Source of the DNA: CALDOK01 sp964481655
GTDB lineage: Bacteria > Myxococcota_A > UBA796 > JAFGLY01
Assembly: GCA_964481655.1 (NCBI GenBank)
Contig: CAYZVO010000145.1
Location: forward strand, 1 to 24,225
DNA: 24,225 bases
Reading direction: 5' to 3'
Shown here: positions 1 to 5,871 of the stretch, piece by piece
Layout: each line of letters begins with the position of its first letter
Position numbering within the stretch: position 1 is the first letter of the stretch
Translations under genes and position numbers: made by a program
The notes under the pieces: generated by a model
What the model was told of the DNA's origin: nothing
Database searches by the model: none
The model's input: the letters and a program-made list of their open reading frames with translations, nothing else

Positions 1-272
1 TGGCTCGAGCGGAACCACAGGTGCTCCACCAGGTGGGCCATGCCGGCCATGCCCTCCGGGTCCGCGGCGCCGCCGCTGCCCACCACGGTGCTCACCGAGA
101 CCAGGGGCTGGCTGCGGTCGACCTGGAACACCACCCGCAGGCCGGAGTCCAGGCAGTAGTCCATGAACTCCACATCCCCTCCGCTGACCTGCAGCTGCAG
201 GCGCGGTGGCGCGATGGCCTCGGCCGGGGTGGCGAGCGAAAGCAGTGCGAAAAGTCCCACGATCACGAGCAT
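1..272 (-). CDS. Secreted M16-family (insulinase-like) zinc metallopeptidase, N-terminal fragment
   Basis: Only the first 90 codons lie in the window; the gene runs off the left edge. Reading the minus strand, an ATG at 272 follows a good GGAGG ribosome site (about 8 bases upstream). Residues 1-19 form a signal peptide (hydrophobic core ending at an Ala-Glu-Ala stretch), so the product is exported. Residues 44-84 match the start of an M16 peptidase domain: a 'GLRVVFQ' strand, then 'VGSGGAADPEGMAGMAH' and the inverted zinc motif H80-L-V-E83-H84, which binds zinc and supplies the catalytic Glu. The second zinc Glu would lie downstream, outside the window. M16 proteins in Gram-negative bacteria are often secreted as pairs; whether a partner follows cannot be seen. 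It is divergent from the POT-like gene. Confidence 0.88.
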   Translation of the reverse strand, partial: MLVIVGLFALLSLATPAEAIAPPRLQLQVSGGDVEFMDYCLDSGLRVVFQVDRSQPLVSVSTVVGSGGAADPEGMAGMAHLVEHLWFRSS

Positions 273-291
273 CGCTGATTCCTCCTTGCCC

Positions 292-321
292 TCTCTACTC
301 TCCGATGGCCCGAAGTGTCAC
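292..321 (-). promoter_or_regulatory. Possible sigma-70-like promoter for the M16 peptidase gene
   Basis: On the minus strand GTGACA (321-316, five of six -35 consensus bases) is followed after 18 bases by TAGAGA (297-292, a weak -10 with three of six). It lies 20 bases before the ATG in the 94-base divergent gap. The -10 match is poor, so this is only a candidate. Confidence 0.22.
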
Positions 322-366
322 GTCGCGGTGTCAGGCGATAGGACGCCCAGGACCCCGGAGCCCCCC

Positions 367-1614
367 ATGTCCCTGCGCCGCACCCTCGCCACCCTGCTGC
401 TGCTGCCCCTGTTCGTGTTCCTCGAGCGCGGAGCCTGGTACGGCTACCGCGCCGTCGGCTTCCTCTTCCAGGTCGGTGGGGAGTACGAGGGCGGGCTGGG
501 GCTGGACGCCGCCGAGGTGGCGGCGGACCGCATGTGGGAGCAGCTGCTCATCCCGATCGTGCTGCTGCTCGCGGGTGCGCTGGGCCTGGCCGTGGGCCCC
601 TGGTCCCTGCTGCTGCTGGGGAGTTTGTTGGCGCTGCCGGCCCTGGTCCTGCTGGGGCTGCCCATGCCGGCCATCGCGGGCGTGGCCATCACCCTGCTCA
701 TCGTGGGTCACGCCACCTCCATGTCCGGCGTGATGTCCAGCGCGGCCGCCGCCTTCCGCGGTCGGGCCGAGCACCTGCGCACCGTCGCCATCGCGCTGGT
801 CTATGTGGCCATCAACCTGGGTGGCGTCATGGGGCCGGTCAGCTCCGGCGCCCTGTCGAGACAGTTCGGCTTTCAGGCGACCTTCATTGTGCTCGCGGCG
901 CCCTTGGCGCTGGCCGTGCTCGTGGCGGCGTTGCTGGGTGGGGCCATGCTGTGGACCCGGGCCGAGGTGGCCGCGAAGCCGGAGCCGGCGCCCCCCACCG
1001 GGCGGCTGCTGCTCGGTTCGTTCGGGCTGATGGTGTTGGTGGCGGTGCCCTGGCTCTGCTCTCTGCAGAGCTACGAGCTGATCTACACCTCTGTGGACCT
1101 CTACGGGCTGCCCTACTTCCTGCAGGACCACTGGTTCGAGATCAACCCGGTGATGTGCGTGGTGACCGGAGTGCTCGTCGCCATCATCGCCGCCGTCATG
1201 CACTTGACCCGGCTGCGCCTGCCCACTCTGTTTGCCGTCGCGGTGGGGCTGCTGCTGCTGGCCCTGGCCCAGGTGCTCATCCTCGTGGCGGCCTTGCCGA
1301 CCTCGCCCTGGCTGGCCATCGCGGGGCTGGCGCTCTCGGCCGTGGCCGAGGCCACGCTCATGGTGTTCCTCACCAGCCGTATGCTCGGCGATCTGCACTG
1401 GCGCCTCGTGGCGCTGGTCGGTGCGGTGTGGCTCTCGGTCACCTACGGGCTCAGCTCCCTGCTCGCGTGGCTGGGCAGCACCCTCGAGCTGGCCTGGTGG
1501 GCCCAGGCCGTGGGCTGGGCCGGCGTGGGCAGCGGTCTGCTGGTGGCGCTCATCCTGGCCGTCGTGGCCACCGCGGCGCGCAAGCAGCTCTGGACCGCCA
1601 CCGGCGCTGCATGA
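367..1614 (+). CDS. POT/PTR2-like major facilitator superfamily transporter
   Basis: A 415-residue integral inner-membrane protein with about 10-12 hydrophobic segments. The N terminus 'FLERGAWYGYRAVGFLF' resembles the TM1 signature of proton-dependent oligopeptide transporters (ER-F-x-x-YG-M-R-A), but the first Glu of the usual ExxER motif is replaced by a hydrophobic residue. Residues near 'VAINLGGVMGPVSSG' resemble the 'GINLG' helix of the same family. It is shorter than typical POT proteins (about 450-600 residues) and divergent, so the substrate may not be a peptide. The start is set by GGAG at 357-360, six bases before ATG. The stop overlaps the next gene's start (ATGA), so it is the first gene of a three-gene operon with a HAD hydrolase and a quinate-dehydrogenase-like protein. 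Confidence 0.85.
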   Translation: MSLRRTLATLLLLPLFVFLERGAWYGYRAVGFLFQVGGEYEGGLGLDAAEVAADRMWEQLLIPIVLLLAGALGLAVGPWSLLLLGSLLALPALVLLGLPMPAIAGVAITLLIVGHATSMSGVMSSAAAAFRGRAEHLRTVAIALVYVAINLGGVMGPVSSGALSRQFGFQATFIVLAAPLALAVLVAALLGGAMLWTRAEVAAKPEPAPPTGRLLLGSFGLMVLVAVPWLCSLQSYELIYTSVDLYGLPYFLQDHWFEINPVMCVVTGVLVAIIAAVMHLTRLRLPTLFAVAVGLLLLALAQVLILVAALPTSPWLAIAGLALSAVAEATLMVFLTSRMLGDLHWRLVALVGAVWLSVTYGLSSLLAWLGSTLELAWWAQAVGWAGVGSGLLVALILAVVATAARKQLWTATGAA

Positions 1615-2285
1615 GCCGCAGCGTCGCCGTCTTCGACCTCGACGGGACCATCACCGTCGGAGACAGCCACGCCCGGCTGCTGCTGGGGCTGCTGCGAGAT
1701 CCCGCGGTGGCCCGTCGCACCCGGGTCGAGATCGTAGCGGGCAGCCTGGCCTACCTGACAGGCTCGCTGCCCAACGCCTGGACCAAGGAGGTCGTGGCGC
1801 GCGCCTGGCGGGGCCGAGAGCGTGCCGGTCTCGAGGCCAGCATGGAGCGCTTCTGCCAGGCCCACATCCTGCCGGATCTGTCCCGCAGCGTGCTGCAGCG
1901 CCTGCGAGAGCACCAGGGTCGGGGAGATCGGGTGCTGCTGCTGTCGGCCTCGCTGACGCTGATGGTGGACCCGGTGGCCCGGGCGCTGGGTGTCGTCGAG
2001 AGGCGCGCGGTGGACCTGGCCTTCGACGGGCAGGACAGGGTGCAGCCCGCCCTGGACGGGCCCTGCTACCACGGTCCCGCCAAGGCTCGCTGGCTCGAGG
2101 CCTGGGCGAGCGCGCAGGGAGCAGACCTGTCCGATGCCCACGGCTACGGCAACAGCCACGGCGATCGGCACTTCCTGGCCATGGTGGGCCACCCGGTGGC
2201 CGTGGGGCCCGATCCGCTGCTGCGTCTCCACGCCCGCCGCCGGGGCTGGGAGATCCTCGCCCATGATGGGAGGGTGACGCCATGA
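1611..2285 (+). CDS. HAD superfamily hydrolase, subfamily IB (phosphoserine-phosphatase-like)
   Basis: A 224-residue soluble protein. HAD motif I is F8-D9-L-D11-G-T13, with nucleophile D9 and acid/base D11. Motif II is the serine in 'LLSAS' (about residues 110-114), motif III is probably K158, and motif IV is 'YGNSHGDRHF' with D185. The helical cap between motifs I and II fits type C1 (HAD-IB), found in SerB-like phosphatases that cleave small phosphomonoesters. One oddity: the first acidic residue of motif IV is Asn (GNS rather than GDS), which may weaken magnesium binding or mark a subfamily. It overlaps both neighbours by 4 bases (ATGA), so translation is coupled. The substrate cannot be read from the sequence; a phospholipid-type or sugar phosphate is possible. 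Confidence 0.9.
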   Translation: MSRSVAVFDLDGTITVGDSHARLLLGLLRDPAVARRTRVEIVAGSLAYLTGSLPNAWTKEVVARAWRGRERAGLEASMERFCQAHILPDLSRSVLQRLREHQGRGDRVLLLSASLTLMVDPVARALGVVERRAVDLAFDGQDRVQPALDGPCYHGPAKARWLEAWASAQGADLSDAHGYGNSHGDRHFLAMVGHPVAVGPDPLLRLHARRRGWEILAHDGRVTP

Positions 2286-3190
2286 GGGAGACGCTCGTTC
2301 TGGGGGTCAGCCTGGGGCCCTCGAGCCGTGATCACGAGGTGATCCTCTGCCTCGAGGGCCAGCCGGTGCGGTTGCGCCGGCGCGGCACCGACGGCAGCCT
2401 CGAGCGCGCCCTCGAGCTCTGCCGTGAGCACGACGGCGTCGCGGCCGCCATCGGCATCGGCGGCACCAACATCGAGCTGGATGTGGCCGGGCGCCGGTAC
2501 CCCATCCGCGATGGCCAGCGCATGGCCGCCGCCGTCACCCGCTCGAAGATCGGAGACGGCAACCGGGTCAAGACGATCCTCGCGCGCGAGGCGGTCGTGG
2601 CCTTGGGCGAAGCGGGCATTCCGCTGCGTGGGCGGCCGGCCCTGGTGACCTCAGCGGTGGATCGCTGGAGCCTGGCCCAGGCCCTGGTGGATGCCGGCTG
2701 CGAGCTGACCTACGCCGACCTCATGGTGGGCCTGGGTGTGCCGATGCCGCTGCGCTCGCCGCGGGTGGTGAAGGGGCTGGCCCGGCTGGTGCTGCCTGTC
2801 CTGCTGCGGCTCCCGACCCGCTTCTTCTACCCCAGCGGTGAAGCCACGCAGGGAGAGCCCTCACCGGCTCTGGCCCGCCAGCTGGCCCGGGTGGAGATCA
2901 TCGCGGGCGACTTCCTGCAGGTGCAGGCGAACCTGCCCCGGCGGCTCGACGGCAAGGTGATCGTCACCAACACCACCACGGCCGCCGATGTGGCGGACCT
3001 GCGCGCGCGCGGCTTGCGGGCCTTGGTGACCTCCACACCGCGGCTGGAGGGGCGCTCCTTCGGCACCAACGTGATGGAGGCCCTGGCCCTGGCCATGGTG
3101 GACAAGCCCCGCGGCGAGATCAGCGACGACGACATCGCCGCGGCGCTGCGGTCCATCCCCGTGCGTCCCCATGTGGAGATCTTCACCTGA
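2282..3190 (+). CDS. Conserved protein of the family annotated as 'quinate 5-dehydrogenase'
   Basis: A 302-residue soluble protein. From memory of the family, the start 'LVLGVSLGPSSRDH', the 'RRRGTDG' and 'AIGIGGTNIEL' segments, 'LVTSAVDRWSLA', 'FFYPSGE' and the C-terminal 'GRSFGTNVMEA' match bacterial proteins that databases label quinate 5-dehydrogenase. I know of no firm biochemical basis for that name. The glycine-rich segments and alternating strand/helix pattern suggest a Rossmann-like fold. No quinate or shikimate pathway genes are near. The start is supported by GGGAGGG about 8-10 bases upstream and by the ATGA overlap with the HAD gene. The stop lies only 3 bases from the stop of the convergent PLP-enzyme gene. 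Confidence 0.78.
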   Translation: MRETLVLGVSLGPSSRDHEVILCLEGQPVRLRRRGTDGSLERALELCREHDGVAAAIGIGGTNIELDVAGRRYPIRDGQRMAAAVTRSKIGDGNRVKTILAREAVVALGEAGIPLRGRPALVTSAVDRWSLAQALVDAGCELTYADLMVGLGVPMPLRSPRVVKGLARLVLPVLLRLPTRFFYPSGEATQGEPSPALARQLARVEIIAGDFLQVQANLPRRLDGKVIVTNTTTAADVADLRARGLRALVTSTPRLEGRSFGTNVMEALALAMVDKPRGEISDDDIAAALRSIPVRPHVEIFT

Positions 3191-3193
3191 GGT

Positions 3194-4597
3194 TCAGGCC
3201 TTGTCCCCCGGGTCCGTGCTCAAGCCCATGGTGCCCAGCAGATGCGCCAGGCGGATGGCTTCGTCCTCTGGGATCAGGCGGTGGAAGCTGAAGCGCAGGC
3301 TGGGCCAGGGGGCCACCGGCGGGGGGAAGAAGCTGGGCAAGAAGCCCTCATCCACCAAGGTGTTGAAGCATGCCAGCGTCTCCCGCTCGCTCTCCTCGAA
3401 GAAGCAGAAGATGGGGTGGATGTAGCGGTCGGGCTCGGGGTAGCTCTGGATGCCGTAGGGCTCGAGGGCGGCGTTGAAGGTGCGGATGACCTTCATCAGC
3501 TGCCCCTGCACGGCGTCCTGGTTGGCCCGGTAGTGGCGCAGGTTGATGAGCGCCTGGCCCGCCATGACCGGGGACATGTGGCTGGTGTTGACGTTCTGGC
3601 GGCCCAACACGCTGATGGCCTCGGCCAGCCCGCGGTCGGCCACGGTGAACCCACCGAACGCGCCGAAGGCCTTGCCGAAACCGCCGGTGATCACGTCGGG
3701 CCGGGCGTCGTAGAGATCGAGACAGCCCCGACCGTTGTCGCCCACCACGGTGATGCCGTGGGTGTCATCGATGATGCTGATGGCGTTGTGGCGCTCGGCG
3801 GCGTCGACGATGCGATCGAGGTTGGCGGTGGCGCCCTTGGTGCTGAACACGCCGTCGCTGACCACGCCCGCGGCGTTGTAGTGACCGCGGTGGGTGCGGA
3901 GCTGCTGCTCGAGGTGCTCGTAGTCCCGGTGGCGGTAGACCACGATCTTGGCCCCGCTGAGCCGGCAGCCGTCCACGATGGAGCTGTGGTTGTGCTGATC
4001 CGAGAAGATGACGTCGCCTTGCTTGAAGAGGGCGAAGACCGTGGAGATCTGGGTGATGTAGCCGCAGGTGCCCAGCACGCAGGACTCGTAGCCCATGAAG
4101 TCGGCCACCTCGTCCACCAGCGCCATGTGGGTGCTGTGCATGCCCGCGATCTTGCGCGAGATGCAGGATGAGAGGGGGATGGTCTGGACCAGCTCGACCA
4201 GCTGCTCCCGGGTCTCCGGGAAGTGCTCGAGGTCGTTGTAGGAGTTGGTGACCAGGTCGAGCAGGTCGTGCTCGTCGCCCCGCAGATCGCGGACCTTCAC
4301 CCGGGGGCCCTGCTTGTCCAGCACCACCAGGTCGTAGAAGTTCTCGCCGGCTTTGGCCAGGGCGTCCACGCGCTCGTACAGGGCCTTCGCCGCGTTGGCC
4401 ACCGAGGCGTTGCGGGCCAGGGTCGGCTCGTGGAAGGAGGCGTAGGTGCGTGCGTAGAGGTTCGCCTCGGGGATATCGCGGATCATGCGACGCCCCATGT
4501 GGTTGCGGATGGCGGCGCGCAGACGACGTCCGGTGGGGATGGTGATCACGGGGTGCTCCAGCGGGGGGGGAGGGACCTCTGCGAGGCCGCCGCCCAT
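3194..4597 (-). CDS. Alpha-oxoamine-synthase-family PLP enzyme (serine palmitoyltransferase/KBL/CqsA-like)
   Basis: A 467-residue fold-type I PLP enzyme. Family members condense an amino acid with an acyl-CoA and release CO2 (glycine or serine to aminoketones, including the first sphingolipid step). Visible landmarks are 'NSYNDL' (118-123), 'HNHSSIVDG' (202-210), 'SDGVFSTKG' (247-255), 'IDDTHG' with D277 and H280 for PLP, and 'TGGFGKAFGAFGG' with Schiff-base lysine K309. It has about 100 residues before the core, longer than KBL or BioF. Sequence alone does not fix the substrates. The ATG at 4597 has no clear ribosome site; an in-frame GTG at 4549 has GGAG seven bases upstream and may be the true start (451 residues). 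It is probably cotranscribed with the GHMP kinase 61 bases upstream. Confidence 0.9.
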   Translation of the reverse strand: MGGGLAEVPPPPLEHPVITIPTGRRLRAAIRNHMGRRMIRDIPEANLYARTYASFHEPTLARNASVANAAKALYERVDALAKAGENFYDLVVLDKQGPRVKVRDLRGDEHDLLDLVTNSYNDLEHFPETREQLVELVQTIPLSSCISRKIAGMHSTHMALVDEVADFMGYESCVLGTCGYITQISTVFALFKQGDVIFSDQHNHSSIVDGCRLSGAKIVVYRHRDYEHLEQQLRTHRGHYNAAGVVSDGVFSTKGATANLDRIVDAAERHNAISIIDDTHGITVVGDNGRGCLDLYDARPDVITGGFGKAFGAFGGFTVADRGLAEAISVLGRQNVNTSHMSPVMAGQALINLRHYRANQDAVQGQLMKVIRTFNAALEPYGIQSYPEPDRYIHPIFCFFEESERETLACFNTLVDEGFLPSFFPPPVAPWPSLRFSFHRLIPEDEAIRLAHLLGTMGLSTDPGDKA

Positions 4598-4658
4598 AGC
4601 ATGGGCGCGGGCGTGATCTGCGACGATGCGCCATGGATACGAGGTTTTCGCTGGTCGC

Positions 4659-5741
4659 CTATGATCCCTGGCAGTCCCGCGACGCCCCGGGGATGGTCAG
4701 CGCCAGCGTTCCGAGCCCGAGCTCGCGTTCTACGGTGAGGATCACGCGCCGCTGGGTCTCGGCGTCCCGACACAGCAGCTGGGCGCTGCCGTCTCCCTGG
4801 CTGCCGATGCCCTTGCCGCCGTGGATCATGGGCTGGAGCCGGCGGTGGGCCAACAGGCGGTGCAGCGCCGGAGCCTCGAGCTCGGTCGGGCAGGCCGGGG
4901 CCACCAGCCGGTCGAAGCTCGCCTGGGCCTCCACCATCAGGGCGCCGAGGCGGGCCGCGTCTCCTGACTCGATGGCCTCGATCGCGGAGCTCGTGATGCG
5001 CAGGTTCTCGGCTCCCAGCGCGCGCTGCACGTCGCGGGCGATGGCGTCGCGTCGGTCGGGGTAGCAGGCGTTCAGGTCCGCCAGGATGCGCCGGGTGTCT
5101 TTGTGGGCCCGCAGATCCACCACCACCAGGTGCAGGTCGGCACCCACCCTGAGGGGCTCGACCTCGAGCGCCTCTCCGTCGAAGCCCATGGCCACCGGCT
5201 GGCTGCCGAAGGCGCAGCCCTGGTCCAGCCGACCGCAGCGGGAGGGGGTCGTGGTCTCGCCCAGGAAGGCCAGCTCCATCTCGTCTTCGATGCTCAGCTC
5301 CAGGGCGTAGAGCCGCGACAGGGCGCGGGCGGTCAGCACGCAGGCCGCGGCGCTCGAGCTCAGGCCCTTCTTGACCGGCAGATCGGTGCGGTGGTTGTCG
5401 ATGGAGAGCCCCCCGATCCAGGGGAAGCGCTCCAGCACCCGGTACGCGGTGCCGGCCACGTAGCTGGCGAAGCCTCCGTCCCGGGCTGCGGCCAGCAGGG
5501 CGGCGGGCTCCATGGGCAGCTCGAACAGCGCGCTCCGACCGCCGGTCTCGTCGCACGCCCGCAGGCGCAGGGCATCGGGCAGGGGGCTCACCCGCGCGCA
5601 CAGGCCTTGGTTGGTGCCCACCAGCAGCGCGCGGCCCGGAGCCAGGTCGGGGTTGGCCGTCCGCCAGCCGCCCGCCCAGTCGCTGTGCTCCCCGAAGAGG
5701 CACACCCGACCGGGCACGAAGAGCTCGAGGGGAGGGGACAT
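4659..5741 (-). CDS. GHMP-superfamily small-molecule kinase (galactokinase/mevalonate-kinase-like)
   Basis: A 360-residue soluble ATP-dependent kinase. All three GHMP motifs are visible: motif 1 'VPGRVCLFGEHSDWAGG' (9-25), motif 2 'PVKKGLSSSAAA' (122-133, the phosphate-binding loop) and motif 3 'GGKGIGSQGDGSAQ' (308-321). 'GRLDQG' places a probable catalytic Asp at 173, as in the galactokinase DQ motif. The motif 1 'GEHSDW' is closest to sugar kinases (GEHTDY in GalK), but GalK itself and other Leloir genes are absent, so the substrate is unknown. The ATG at 5741 puts motif 1 at the usual distance from the N terminus; an ATG at 5774 is possible but would add an unusual 11-residue extension. 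It is followed by the PLP enzyme on the same strand. Confidence 0.9.
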   Translation of the reverse strand: MSPPLELFVPGRVCLFGEHSDWAGGWRTANPDLAPGRALLVGTNQGLCARVSPLPDALRLRACDETGGRSALFELPMEPAALLAAARDGGFASYVAGTAYRVLERFPWIGGLSIDNHRTDLPVKKGLSSSAAACVLTARALSRLYALELSIEDEMELAFLGETTTPSRCGRLDQGCAFGSQPVAMGFDGEALEVEPLRVGADLHLVVVDLRAHKDTRRILADLNACYPDRRDAIARDVQRALGAENLRITSSAIEAIESGDAARLGALMVEAQASFDRLVAPACPTELEAPALHRLLAHRRLQPMIHGGKGIGSQGDGSAQLLCRDAETQRRVILTVERELGLGTLALTIPGASRDCQGS

Positions 5742-5799
5742 GGAGCCAACGTAGCGTCCCGGGGATGGCACCACCCTGTCGAGGGGCTAGGTTTCCGTG

Positions 5800-5847
5800 C
5801 CCCCTCTCCCGGCCCTTCGGGCCACCCTCTCCCCTCGGGGGAGAGGG
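5800..5847. repeat. REP-like palindromic intergenic element
   Basis: Two adjacent perfect hairpins: GGCCC-TTC-GGGCC (5811-5823) and a 10-base stem CCCTCTCCCC/GGGGAGAGGG with a 3-base loop (5825-5847). The string CCCTCTCCC also precedes the first hairpin (5802-5810), so it occurs twice in direct orientation. Elements of this CCCTCTCCC...GGGAGAGGG type recur between genes in many high-GC genomes. No second copy was seen in this window. It lies in the 130-base divergent gap between the GHMP kinase and the asmA-like gene. Confidence 0.75.
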
Positions 5848-5871
5848 AGCGAACGGGCGTGGAGATCCTCT

